Shown here: one piece after another, positions 22,568-31,957 of the stretch
Position numbering within the stretch: the stretch's first letter is position 1
Layout of the letters: the number at the start of each line of letters is the position of its first letter
NCBI GenBank assembly: GCA_028871795.1
Contig: JAGWMG010000001.1
Span: forward strand, 278,786 to 342,785
Origin: Alphaproteobacteria bacterium
GTDB lineage: Bacteria; Pseudomonadota; Alphaproteobacteria; Micropepsales; Micropepsaceae
Direction of reading: 5' to 3'
DNA length: 64,000 nt
Made by a program: the position numbers and the translations under genes
Notes under the pieces: generated by a model
Told to the model about the DNA's origin: nothing
Databases searched by the model: none
The model's input: the letters and a program-made list of their open reading frames with translations, nothing else

Positions 22568-23293
22568 CTAAAGGTCCGGCGTATCCTGGATGTCGGGGGC
22601 GCCGTTGCGGATTTCGGAGTTGCGATATTGGCGATAGAGGCTGCGCGTCGTGGCGTAGAAGTCGATCGACGTGCGTTCGATCTGCTCCACCGTGTCGACG
22701 TTTCGCGCCCGCAGATCCAGCACGCTCGCGCCGGTGCGCACGGCGTACCAGGTATCGGAACCGTGGAACTTGATGTAGGTGAGCGGGTCCATGAAGATGT
22801 CGACGACGTCGCCGGTCAGGTCGCGCGGCGGGTCGGGCCCGACGAACGGCAGGACGAGATAAGGCCCTTCGCCGGCGCCCCAGACACCCAGCGTCTGCCC
22901 GAAATCTTCGGAGTGATCGGGGACGCCCATGATGGTTGCGACGTCGAACATGCCGGCAACGCCTATCGTGCTGTTCAGCGTGAATCGTTCCAATGTCTGG
23001 CTGGCGCGAGTGGCCTCGCCCTGGAGGAGGTCGTTGCCGAAGACAACCGGTTTGTCGAGATTAGTCAGGATATTGTGGATGCTGTCGCGCACCGGCACGG
23101 GGACGGCGTGATTGTAGAATTTGGCGACGGGCTTCGCAAAATTCCTGTCGAGCGACATATTGGCATTGAATACCGCCCGGTTGGTCGACTCGTAAGGATC
23201 GTTCTGGGCGATGGCTTCAGGCGTGCTCGTCGCGCAACCTGCCGTCAGAACGGCCACCAAAGCAACCGCCAGGAATAACGAACTCTGCCGCAT
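22568..23293 (-). CDS. mlaA: MlaA (VacJ) family lipoprotein
   Basis: Lipobox LTAGC; NDPYESTNRAVFNANMSLDRNFAKPVAKFYNHAVPVPVRDSIHNILTNLDKPVVFGNDLLQGE. Confidence 0.93.
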   Translation of the reverse strand: MRQSSLFLAVALVAVLTAGCATSTPEAIAQNDPYESTNRAVFNANMSLDRNFAKPVAKFYNHAVPVPVRDSIHNILTNLDKPVVFGNDLLQGEATRASQTLERFTLNSTIGVAGMFDVATIMGVPDHSEDFGQTLGVWGAGEGPYLVLPFVGPDPPRDLTGDVVDIFMDPLTYIKFHGSDTWYAVRTGASVLDLRARNVDTVEQIERTSIDFYATTRSLYRQYRNSEIRNGAPDIQDTPDL

Positions 23294-23409
23294 ATGAACC
23301 CCGTCGGAAACCCGCGTCCAAGAATCAACCATTAATGTTTCAACATCGTTGAATATCGGGTCTGAATCGGGTCTGGACAAGGGGTAATCGAGGTTTCTTT
23401 GTGGTTTCG

Positions 23410-24180
23410 TCAAATGCCGGCATACCAGTTGTAGCCTTGATCTTCCCAGTATCCGCCACGTCCGCCGTTGATATGGGCAAAGCCCTCTACCAGCTCTATC
23501 CGTCTTACATATTTGGCCATTTTGTAGCCAAGTTGACGTTCCGCGCGCAGCCGCACGGGGGCACCGTGTTCTATTGGCAACGCTTGGCCGTTTAATTCGT
23601 AGGCAAGCAGAGTCTGGGGGTGGGTCGCCTCCAGCAGGTCGAGGCTCTCGTAATAGAACTGCGGTGTATCGCCTGCGACAGCCATGTTGTCGGCGCAATG
23701 GAAGACGACGTAGCGCGCATCCGGTTTTACCTTGGCGGCGGCGAGAACCAATCGCAACGGCATTCCGGTCCACTCGCCGATGCAGCTCCATCCTTCGACG
23801 CAGTCGTGGCGCGTGATCTGCGTGCGCGATGGAAAACCGCGCAGTTCCGCAACGGAAAGCGAAAGGGGCCGCTCCACCAGCCCGCCGACCTCGATACGCC
23901 AATCGCGGAATCCGTTGGCGGCATGTGCGTTGTAGTCGGGGGTCGCGGGATCGAGCGTCCCGTTGGCGCGGAAGACCGGGGCGATGTCCTTTTTCGAGAA
24001 TTCGGGCGCCAGGGTTTGCGAGCCCGCAAACAGCCGTTGCGCGTGGCGTGTCAGGATTTCCACATCCGACAACAGGTCCGTGACCCATTTCCGTTGGGAG
24101 AGGCTGGTGCATCCCGATAACAACACGGCGGCGGCGCCGGCGCCCGCACGGCTCAGGAAACGGCGGCGGTTCTCAGCCAT
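23410..24180 (-). CDS. Sulfite oxidase-type molybdopterin-dependent oxidoreductase
   Basis: Tat-like N-terminus (ENRRRFLSRAGAGAAAVLLSGC); DWRIEVGGLVERPLSLSVAEL, RHDCVEGWSCIGEWTGMPLRLVL. Confidence 0.9.
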   Translation of the reverse strand: MAENRRRFLSRAGAGAAAVLLSGCTSLSQRKWVTDLLSDVEILTRHAQRLFAGSQTLAPEFSKKDIAPVFRANGTLDPATPDYNAHAANGFRDWRIEVGGLVERPLSLSVAELRGFPSRTQITRHDCVEGWSCIGEWTGMPLRLVLAAAKVKPDARYVVFHCADNMAVAGDTPQFYYESLDLLEATHPQTLLAYELNGQALPIEHGAPVRLRAERQLGYKMAKYVRRIELVEGFAHINGGRGGYWEDQGYNWYAGI

Positions 24181-25033
24181 CTTTGTTGTCCTCGATTGCG
24201 TAGGAACCGGTAATCATCGCGCGAAGATTGTTCCAGCCGCCCGAGAGGATCACCATCACGATGTGCACGACGAGAAATCCGAGAAACGAGAACGCGCAGA
24301 TGAAATGGATCGTCCGCGCGCTCTGCCGTCCGCCGAAGATCCACAATAGTTGAGGGAAGGCGCTGTCCATGGTTGGCGACATGGTGAGCCCCGTCAGCAC
24401 GATGAGCGGTCCCAGCCCGAAGATGACGAAGAGGTAGGCGAGCTTTTGCAGCGTGTTGTAGCGTTTGGCGCCCTCGCCCCTGGGGAATTTAAGCTTGATG
24501 TGATTGGCGATCTGGCGCGGCAGTTGCGCGAGATCGCCTTTCGTCGGCAGAAGATCGCGGCGCGCATGGCCCAGCGCGGCGGCATAAGCCCAGAACAGCA
24601 AGCCGTTGATTGCGAACAGCCAGGCGAAGGCAAAATGCCAGAGCCGGCCCATCGCCAGCCATTGCGGTCCGGGCAGTGTCGCCCAGTCCGGAAAGCCGCG
24701 CGCCGTGCGAATGCCGTCAACATCCGAAGCGCCGAGGACGCCCGTCGTGTCGAAACGCCAAGGTCCGATCTGGGTTACGCCGATCATGCCCTGGTCCGTG
24801 TCCTGTGCGGTCAGCGACAGCACGGGATGGTCGAAATCCGAGCTCTTGCCCCAATACAGCGCCGGATGGGCGTTGAAAATCTGCAGGCCGCTCATCAGGA
24901 GGAACAGCAGGCAGCCCGCGTTGACCCAATGGGAGATGCGGACAAAAACGGTGTGGCGCCGGAAGAAATAATGCGGGCCCGCCGGACGAAGGCCCAAGGC
25001 CCGACGCAGGATCTTTGCAGGCCCGATTTCCAT
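24173..25033 (-). CDS. Cytochrome b/b561-type membrane subunit, partner of the molybdoenzyme
   Basis: RISHWVNAGCLLFLLMSGLQIF...RLWHFAFAWLFAINGLLFW...IHFICAFSFLGFLVVHIVMVI; 8-nt overlap with molybdoenzyme gene. Confidence 0.88.
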   Translation of the reverse strand: MEIGPAKILRRALGLRPAGPHYFFRRHTVFVRISHWVNAGCLLFLLMSGLQIFNAHPALYWGKSSDFDHPVLSLTAQDTDQGMIGVTQIGPWRFDTTGVLGASDVDGIRTARGFPDWATLPGPQWLAMGRLWHFAFAWLFAINGLLFWAYAAALGHARRDLLPTKGDLAQLPRQIANHIKLKFPRGEGAKRYNTLQKLAYLFVIFGLGPLIVLTGLTMSPTMDSAFPQLLWIFGGRQSARTIHFICAFSFLGFLVVHIVMVILSGGWNNLRAMITGSYAIEDNKDG

Positions 25034-25183
25034 AGCCCCGGCTCCGCGATCAGTCGCCACGGACGATAGCAAGCCTCGCCGGCATCTGCCACGCGTTCGG
25101 GCGGCTATACTTGTCTTTGATGGATATTCGCACCACGCCTTGATAACGTTACGGTTTGCATACTTCTTTTCAAGGTTTGCGCC

Positions 25184-26596
25184 ATGACGTCCGTGCTCCG
25201 TCTTCATCCAGACCGCTTCTTTCCACCGGACGAGTCGGTCCGCAGCGTGGCGCGCCACCTGTTCGCCCAGGTCGAGAAGCTGCCGATCATCAGCCCGCAC
25301 GGGCACACCGACCCCGCCTGGTTCGCGGCCGATGCGCCGTTCGAGGACGCCACGAGCCTGTTCCTGTGGCCCGACCATTACGTCCTGCGCATGCTTTACA
25401 GCCAGGGCATCGGATTTGACCGCCTCGGGATTGCCCCCGTCGACGGCAAACCGGCCACGGCCGACCGCCGCGCGGTCTGGAGACTGTTCGCCGAAAACTA
25501 TCACCTGTTCCGCGGTACGCCCTCGCGGACCTGGCTTGATCACGCCTTCGCGACGGTCTTTGGGCTGGAGGTGCGCCTCGAAAGAACCACGGCCGATCTT
25601 TACTACGACACCATCGGCGAGGCGCTGGCGAGGCCCGATTTCCGTCCGCGCGCGCTGTTCAAGCGCTTCGACATCGAAGTCCTGGCCACCACCGAAAGTG
25701 CCACCGACGCGCTCGTGCATCACGCCAGGATCAAGTCCGAGTGGGGCGGGCGCGTCGTCACCACCTTCCGCCCCGACGGCGTGGTCGATCCCGATGCCGA
25801 AGGCTTCACGGCGAACGTCGCGCTTCTCGGTGAGCTGACCAAGGAGAATACCGCCGCCTGGAAAGGCTATCTGCAGGCGCTCGCCAACCGGCGCGCCTTC
25901 TTCCGTGCTCACGGCGCCACCGCCACCGATCACGGCCATCCCACGCCTCGGACCGCCGATCTGGCCGCGAACGAATGCCAGGGCCTGCTCGACCGCGCGC
26001 TCAAGGGCACGCTGGCGGCGGGCGAAGCCGAGCTGTTCCGCGCCCAGATGCTGACCGAAATGGCGCTGATGTCGTGCGAGGACGGCATGGCGATGCAGAT
26101 CCATCCGGGTTCGTGGCGCAACCACAATCCGGCGCTGTTCGCCGCTTACGGGCGCGATCGCGGCGCCGACATTCCGATGCGCACCAGCTACGTGGACACG
26201 CTGAAGCCGCTGCTCGACCGCATCGGCAGCCGCACGGACCTCACCATCATCTTGTTCACGCTCGACGAGAGCAATTACGCGCGCGAGCTGGCCCCGCTCG
26301 CCGGCCACTATCCCTGCCTCAAGCTCGGGCCGGCCTGGTGGTTCCACGATTCGCCCGAAGGCATGATGCGTTTCCGCCGCCAGACGACCGAGACGGCGGG
26401 CTTCTACAACACGGTCGGCTTCAACGACGATACGCGCGCCTTTCTCTCGATCCCGGCGCGCCACGATCTGGCGCGGCGCATCGACTGCGCCTATCTGGCG
26501 GAACTGGTGGTGACGCATCGCCTGGCCGAAAGCGAAGCGGCGGAGATCGCGGTCGACCTCGCCTACAATCTGCCGAAGAAGGCGTACAAGCTATAG
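25184..26596 (+). CDS. uxaC: Glucuronate isomerase
   Basis: FFPPDESVRSVARHLFAQVEKLPIISPHGHTDPAWFA; PAWWFHDSPEGMMRFR; ending LAYNLPKKAYKL. Confidence 0.95.
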   Translation: MTSVLRLHPDRFFPPDESVRSVARHLFAQVEKLPIISPHGHTDPAWFAADAPFEDATSLFLWPDHYVLRMLYSQGIGFDRLGIAPVDGKPATADRRAVWRLFAENYHLFRGTPSRTWLDHAFATVFGLEVRLERTTADLYYDTIGEALARPDFRPRALFKRFDIEVLATTESATDALVHHARIKSEWGGRVVTTFRPDGVVDPDAEGFTANVALLGELTKENTAAWKGYLQALANRRAFFRAHGATATDHGHPTPRTADLAANECQGLLDRALKGTLAAGEAELFRAQMLTEMALMSCEDGMAMQIHPGSWRNHNPALFAAYGRDRGADIPMRTSYVDTLKPLLDRIGSRTDLTIILFTLDESNYARELAPLAGHYPCLKLGPAWWFHDSPEGMMRFRRQTTETAGFYNTVGFNDDTRAFLSIPARHDLARRIDCAYLAELVVTHRLAESEAAEIAVDLAYNLPKKAYKL

Positions 26597-27763
26597 CCGC
26601 TCGACGATCGTCACGTTGGCCATGCCGCCGCCTTCGCACATGGTCTGCAGGCCGTAGCGTTTGTTGGTGTCGCGCAGCGCGTGCACCAGCGTCGTCATCA
26701 GCTTGGTGCCGGAGGCGCCCAGCGGATGGCCAAGCGCGATGGCCCCGCCGCGCAGGTTCAGCCGCGAAGGATCGGCGCCAGTTTCCTTGAGCCAGGCCAA
26801 AGGCACCGGCGCGAAAGCTTCGTTCACCTCGTAGAGATCGATGTCGGCGATCTTCATCCCGCTCTTGGCCAGTGCGCGCTTGGTCGCCGCGATCGGCGCA
26901 TCCAGCATGATGACGGGATCGCCGCCCACGACCGTCATGGCGTGGATGCGCGCCAGCGGCTTGGCCCCCAGCCGTTTCAATCCGGCTTCGTTGGCGACGA
27001 GCACGCCGGAGGCGCCGTCGCAAATCTGGCTCGAGGTCGCCGCGGTGATGGCGCCGCCTTCGCGGATCAGCTTGACGGCTTTGATGGCCTCCAGGCTGGC
27101 GTCGAAGCGCACACCTTCGTCCACCGCATGTTCCCCCTTGCTGCCGTCTTCCAGCGTTATGGAGAGCGGCACGATCTCGCGGGCGAATGCTCCCGCCGTG
27201 GTCGCGGCGGCGGCTTTCCTGTGGCTGTCGTAGGCGAATTGATCGAGCGCATCCCTCGTGAGGCGGTATTTTTCCGCCATCATCTCGGCGCCGACGAACT
27301 GGCTGAATTGCACGCCGGGATAGCGCGCGGCGATCCTCGGGCTCATATAGGTGCCGAAGTTGTTTTGCGCCGGCAGCATCACGGAAAGTCCCATCGGCAC
27401 GCGCGTCATGCTCTCGACGCCGCCCGCGATCACCACATCCATCGCGCCGCACATCACGGCCTGCGCCGCGAAGTGCAGGGCTTGCTGGGAAGAGCCGCAC
27501 TGGCGGTCCACGCTCGTCGCGGGCACGCTGTCGGGTAGTTTGGAGGCGAGCACCGCATTGCGCGCGACGTTGACGGCCTGTTCGCCGATCTGCATGACGC
27601 AGCCCAAGATCACGTCCTCGATCACCGCGGGATCGGCGTTGGCGCGCGTCACCAAGGCGTCGATCAGCGCTCCGCCCAGATCGGCCGGATGCCAATCCTT
27701 GAGCTTGCCGCCTTTGCGTGCGCCGGCCGTGCGTGCCGCTGCGACGATATAAGCTTCTGCCAT
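26591..27763 (-). CDS. Acetyl-CoA acyltransferase (thiolase)
   Basis: YIVAAARTAGARKGGKL; DRQCGSSQQALHFAAQAVM; GGAIALGHPLGASGTKLMTTLVHAL; CEGGGMANVTIVERL. Confidence 0.95.
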   Translation of the reverse strand: MAEAYIVAAARTAGARKGGKLKDWHPADLGGALIDALVTRANADPAVIEDVILGCVMQIGEQAVNVARNAVLASKLPDSVPATSVDRQCGSSQQALHFAAQAVMCGAMDVVIAGGVESMTRVPMGLSVMLPAQNNFGTYMSPRIAARYPGVQFSQFVGAEMMAEKYRLTRDALDQFAYDSHRKAAAATTAGAFAREIVPLSITLEDGSKGEHAVDEGVRFDASLEAIKAVKLIREGGAITAATSSQICDGASGVLVANEAGLKRLGAKPLARIHAMTVVGGDPVIMLDAPIAATKRALAKSGMKIADIDLYEVNEAFAPVPLAWLKETGADPSRLNLRGGAIALGHPLGASGTKLMTTLVHALRDTNKRYGLQTMCEGGGMANVTIVERL

Positions 27764-27953
27764 CTGTGTTTCTCCTGCCCGCCGCTGCGGCGGAATTGAC
27801 ACAACTCCTGCAAATACAGTGACTTGCGGAATACAAAATGTTGTAGTCACGAAACTGTCGTATTAACATGAGGAAAGGTGTAAGTTAACGGCATAAGGCT
27901 GAGTAGCCCAAGCGAAATGCTGCCGGCCGGAGCGGGGTCAATGACAGGGGCTT

Positions 27954-27970
27954 TCACGAGCAATTCGTGA
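27954..27970. promoter_or_regulatory. Inverted repeat TCACGA-GCAAT-TCGTGA upstream of the TonB-dependent receptor gene, candidate operator
   Basis: Perfect 6-bp arms around a 5-nt spacer, about 85 bp upstream of ATG 28056. Confidence 0.4.
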
Positions 27971-28055
27971 AGGACGGCACGTCTCCGACACGGTCCGCAG
28001 AGGCCGGGCGCGTGGTTTGGTGCGTCTAATCAGCAGGAAAAGGGGGAATACCAAA

Positions 28056-30674
28056 ATGCAACTGAAGAAAAACTTGTTCGCGGGCGTTAACGCGGTCGCG
28101 ATCCTTGCGGTTCCGTTTGTCCTGACCGTCGCACCGGCGCTCGCGCAATCAACGGGCACGCAGGAGGTCGAAACGGTTGTGGTGACGGGCACGCGGGTCA
28201 ACCTCAACGGCCTGATGAACGCGGCGCCGATCTCGAAGGAACGTTCGACGGTCACCAGCGAATTCCTTAACACGCAGATCGCCGGCCAGACGGTCTTCCA
28301 GTCGCTGAACTTCATGCCCGGTGTGAACTTCACCAACAACGATCCCTATGGCTCCAGTGGCGGCAACCTTCGCATGCATGGCCAGGACGGCAACCATATT
28401 TCGTTGACCTTGGACGGCATGCCGCTGAACGACACCGGCAACTATGCCATCTACACCAACCAGATGGTCGATGCCGAAGTGGTGGATCGCATCAGCGCCA
28501 ACCAGGGCTCGACCGACGTGGACAGCCCGACCGCGGCAGCCACGGGCGGCGTCGTCGCCATCGTCACCGATCGGCCGCATGACGAATTCGGCGCCGAGGC
28601 GGTGATCACCGGCGGTTCCTTCAGCGACGAGCGCTTTTTGGGCCGCGTCGATACCGGCAAGTTCGGCCCCTGGGGCACGCAGGCTTTCGCCGAAGCGTCC
28701 TATCAGGACTACGACAAGTACAAGGGCCCCGGCCACGAGAGGAAGATCCAGGGTAACGTCAAGTTCCTTCAGGATTTCGGTTCGGCGGGCTGGATGACGC
28801 TGGCCGGCCACTGGAACTCCAACCGCAACAATTCCTATTACGCGGAAGACTACGTGCCCAACACGACCGGGTTTGCATCGGCATACTTGATCGGGACTGC
28901 CGACCTCATCAAGAATCCGAGCGGCGGCGGCTACATCGCCAATCCGCTCAACACCACTGGCGGCAACTTCGGCGGCACCGGCTGGAACCGCGACTATATG
29001 CCGGCCTGCGCCTACACCGCGCCGACGAACGGCGTAGCCGACAACGTGATGACCACCTGCGGCAACTGGTACAAGGGCAAGATCAATCCGTCCGACACCG
29101 GCAATATCCGCGAACAGTCCCTGTGGCATCTGACGGATGCGCTGACGCTGACAGTCGACGCCAACCTGCAATATGTGCTGGCGAATGGCGGCGGCATTTA
29201 CACCTTCAAGGAAAACGCCGGGCAGCTGATCGGCAGCTCGACGGGCGGCGCCACCGTACATGTGTCGCCCATTGAAACCTGCATTGCGGGCTCGGGCTGC
29301 GACCTCAGCGGCGATGGCGATGTGAAAGACACCGTCGCGCTCTATCAACCCAGCACCACCAACACCCGCCGCTGGGGCTTCAGCTCTTCGCTGATCTATC
29401 AGTTCGACGACAACAACACCGTCCAGGCGGCCTATACGCTGGATTTCGGCCTGCATCGCCAGACCGGCACGACCTCGTTCATCAATCCGGTGACCGGCCC
29501 CTACGATCCCTACGCCGGTCTGAAGGATCACGCGCACGAAGTCTTCGACGCCACCGGCGTGCCGCTGCGCTACCGCGACCGCAAGTCCAAAGCGATCATG
29601 AATCAGGCCTCTTTCGACTATGAAGGCAAATTCTTCGACCAGAGCCTTCTGATGTCGCTCGGCTTCCGCCTGCCGTTCTTCGAGCGCGACCTCAACCAAT
29701 ACTGCTATGAATATCTCGGCAGCAGCAACGCCTACTGCACCACGCAGATACCGAATGCGACCTTCGCGAACAACACGGTCACCTTTGCCGGCAGCTCGAC
29801 CCATTATATCCCTGGCGGGAAGACGGTTAAGCGGTATACACGCTTCCTGCCGCATCTGGGCCTCACCTATCTGCCCTTTGGCAAGGAGCACCAGTTCTTC
29901 GGCTCCTATACCCAGGAAATCGCGGCGCCGCGCACCGACAATCTCTACACCAGCGCCTTGTCGGACCCCAGCAACAGCGCTTCGCCCTGGATGACCTTCG
30001 CCCGCACCAAAGCGGAAACATCGACGACCTATCAACTCGGCTATCGCTATCTGGGCGAAGACTTCCAAGCCGCGCTCATTCTGTGGAACTCGCAGGTCAA
30101 GAACCGCATCGTCAGTTCTTTTGACCAGGCGACGAATACCTACTTCGACCACAACGTCCCGGGGATAAATTTTTCCGGCGTCGACTTCGAATCGAATTAC
30201 TTCGTGACGGACGCGCTTAGCCTCTATGCCAATGTCGGCTACGACCACGCGCGCATCATCTCGAACATTCCGGTCGGCGGCGGGTTTGCGCAGACTTTGA
30301 ACAAACAGCTTTCCGAGACGCCGAAGTGGACGCTCACGGGCCGCGTGCAGTACGACATTCTTCCGGACTTGAAGTTTGGCGTCAGCGCCAAGTACGTCAG
30401 CCGCCGGAACCAGACGGAAGACAACAACGCCTTCGTTCCGGACTTCTTTACGATCAATGCGGACCTCGGCTACGACCTCGATAAGCTCGGGATGACGGGT
30501 TCCTCGCTGCGCTTCAATGTCGACAATATCTTCGACAAGCACTACTTCACCAGCCTTGGCACGCAGACCTGCTGGACGCCCATCGCGCCCACCACCAGCG
30601 GCTGCACCACTTACCCCTATGCCTATCTCGGGGCGCCGCGCACGTTCCAGGTGACGCTGACAGCCCGCTACTAA
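28056..30674 (+). CDS. TonB-dependent receptor
   Basis: Signal peptide, ETVVVTGTRV TonB-box region, plug GNLRMHGQDGNHISLTLDGMPLND, C-terminal YLGAPRTFQVTLTARY beta-strand. Confidence 0.94.
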   Translation: MQLKKNLFAGVNAVAILAVPFVLTVAPALAQSTGTQEVETVVVTGTRVNLNGLMNAAPISKERSTVTSEFLNTQIAGQTVFQSLNFMPGVNFTNNDPYGSSGGNLRMHGQDGNHISLTLDGMPLNDTGNYAIYTNQMVDAEVVDRISANQGSTDVDSPTAAATGGVVAIVTDRPHDEFGAEAVITGGSFSDERFLGRVDTGKFGPWGTQAFAEASYQDYDKYKGPGHERKIQGNVKFLQDFGSAGWMTLAGHWNSNRNNSYYAEDYVPNTTGFASAYLIGTADLIKNPSGGGYIANPLNTTGGNFGGTGWNRDYMPACAYTAPTNGVADNVMTTCGNWYKGKINPSDTGNIREQSLWHLTDALTLTVDANLQYVLANGGGIYTFKENAGQLIGSSTGGATVHVSPIETCIAGSGCDLSGDGDVKDTVALYQPSTTNTRRWGFSSSLIYQFDDNNTVQAAYTLDFGLHRQTGTTSFINPVTGPYDPYAGLKDHAHEVFDATGVPLRYRDRKSKAIMNQASFDYEGKFFDQSLLMSLGFRLPFFERDLNQYCYEYLGSSNAYCTTQIPNATFANNTVTFAGSSTHYIPGGKTVKRYTRFLPHLGLTYLPFGKEHQFFGSYTQEIAAPRTDNLYTSALSDPSNSASPWMTFARTKAETSTTYQLGYRYLGEDFQAALILWNSQVKNRIVSSFDQATNTYFDHNVPGINFSGVDFESNYFVTDALSLYANVGYDHARIISNIPVGGGFAQTLNKQLSETPKWTLTGRVQYDILPDLKFGVSAKYVSRRNQTEDNNAFVPDFFTINADLGYDLDKLGMTGSSLRFNVDNIFDKHYFTSLGTQTCWTPIAPTTSGCTTYPYAYLGAPRTFQVTLTARY

Positions 30675-30701
30675 GCGCGCTGCTGCTTGATGTTTTAATT
30701 G

Positions 30702-30734
30702 GGCCGGCCGGGAGAAATCCCGGCCGGCCTTTTT
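30702..30734 (+). terminator. Rho-independent terminator after the TonB-dependent receptor gene
   Basis: 12-bp perfect stem GGCCGGCCGGGA / TCCCGGCCGGCC with GAAA loop followed by TTTTT. Confidence 0.95.
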
Positions 30735-30779
30735 GATGGCGAACGGAAGGCGGCAGGATTCGCCCGATTTTCGTTTGGC

Positions 30780-31604
30780 ATGAGCCTGGCGCCGGGCTAT
30801 CAGTCGCAGCGGATCGTCGAAGGCATGGTGATGACGGCAAGCCGCGGCTGGTTGGGTCGCCTCCGGAAGCAGGAAACCCTGCCCAGGATTCCGGAAGGAA
30901 CGCGTCTCTATGCCGTGGGCGACGTCCATGGACGCCTGGACCTGCTGGAACAGCTGTTGCGGCAGATCGAAGACCATGCCGCCGGGCGGGGACGAAAGAA
31001 CACGCTCGTATTCCTGGGGGACTACGTCGATCGCGGGCTTCAGTCGAAAGGCGTGATCGATCGCCTGCTGAATCCCGGATTTCCCGACTGGGAAATCGTC
31101 TGCCTGCGCGGCAATCACGATCAGGCCGTCCTCGATTTCGTGGACGACCCCAACATCTATCGCACCTGGAAGGAACTGGGCGGCGCCGAGACTCTGCTCA
31201 GCTACGGGGTCATGCCCCCGCGCTTCGACGACCAGGCGGTCTTCGCCGAAGCGCGCGACGATTTCTTGCGCAAATGTCCACCGCCGCATCTCGAATTTCT
31301 TCACGGTCTGCGCTTCTTCCACATGGCCGGGGACTACATGTTCGTCCATGCGGGCGTGCGTCCCGGCATCGCGCTGAACAGTCAATCGCCGCAAGACATG
31401 ATGTGGATTCGCGACGAATTCCTGCAGTCCGATCTGCGCCTCGACAAGGTGGTGGTGCACGGCCACAGCCCGAACGAGCGTCCGGCCGTGCGCCCCAACC
31501 GCATCGGCATCGACACCGGCGCGTATGCGACCAATTGCTTGACCGCCGTGGTCTTGGATGGCGAAGAGCGGAGCTTTCTTGCGACGGCCGCCCAAACAAA
31601 ATAA
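30780..31604 (+). CDS. Serine/threonine protein phosphatase-type metallophosphoesterase
   Basis: LYAVGDVHGRLDLLEQLL, VFLGDYVDRGLQSKGVIDRLL, CLRGNHDQAV, VVHGHSPN; the ORF start at 30699 would lie inside the terminator, so 30780 or 30828 is more likely. Confidence 0.9.
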   Translation: MSLAPGYQSQRIVEGMVMTASRGWLGRLRKQETLPRIPEGTRLYAVGDVHGRLDLLEQLLRQIEDHAAGRGRKNTLVFLGDYVDRGLQSKGVIDRLLNPGFPDWEIVCLRGNHDQAVLDFVDDPNIYRTWKELGGAETLLSYGVMPPRFDDQAVFAEARDDFLRKCPPPHLEFLHGLRFFHMAGDYMFVHAGVRPGIALNSQSPQDMMWIRDEFLQSDLRLDKVVVHGHSPNERPAVRPNRIGIDTGAYATNCLTAVVLDGEERSFLATAAQTK

Positions 31605-31639
31605 TCGAGCCGCCTCGAAGCGCGGACAAGGAAATGCTC

Positions 31640-31957
31640 CTACCGCCCTTCCATCTTGGCGAAGACTTGGCGGTACTTGTTGTCCTGCATCAGTGCGCTG
31701 AGACCGGAAATCGTGGCGAGGCCAAGCCCTCCCGGCATTCCCGTTTCGGGATCGGCGGTGATTCTCGAATAACTCTCGCCCGCAACCTTCTCCCATTTTC
31801 CGATGGGTTTCTTGATCTCCAGGCTCGCAACCGTCGCCTTCAACACCAGGCGGACGATCGCGACATCAGGCTGGGACGGTTTGGTCAGGCTGGGATGCCC
31901 CCCGATCATCTGCCAGCCGTTCGCCAATGCCCATGCGGTCAATTCGTCCTTGGTCAT
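31640..31957 (-). CDS. Hypothetical protein (105 aa)
   Basis: Plausible composition; overlaps the dusB 3' end in another frame. Confidence 0.5.
   Translation of the reverse strand: MTKDELTAWALANGWQMIGGHPSLTKPSQPDVAIVRLVLKATVASLEIKKPIGKWEKVAGESYSRITADPETGMPGGLGLATISGLSALMQDNKYRQVFAKMEGR

Noticed and set aside
28149-31796. 1215-aa minus-strand ORF opposite the TonB-dependent receptor gene
   Set aside because: GC-rich antisense shadow ORF; no domain motifs, composition heavy in R/A/V/H, and the plus strand carries clear homologous coding sequence.
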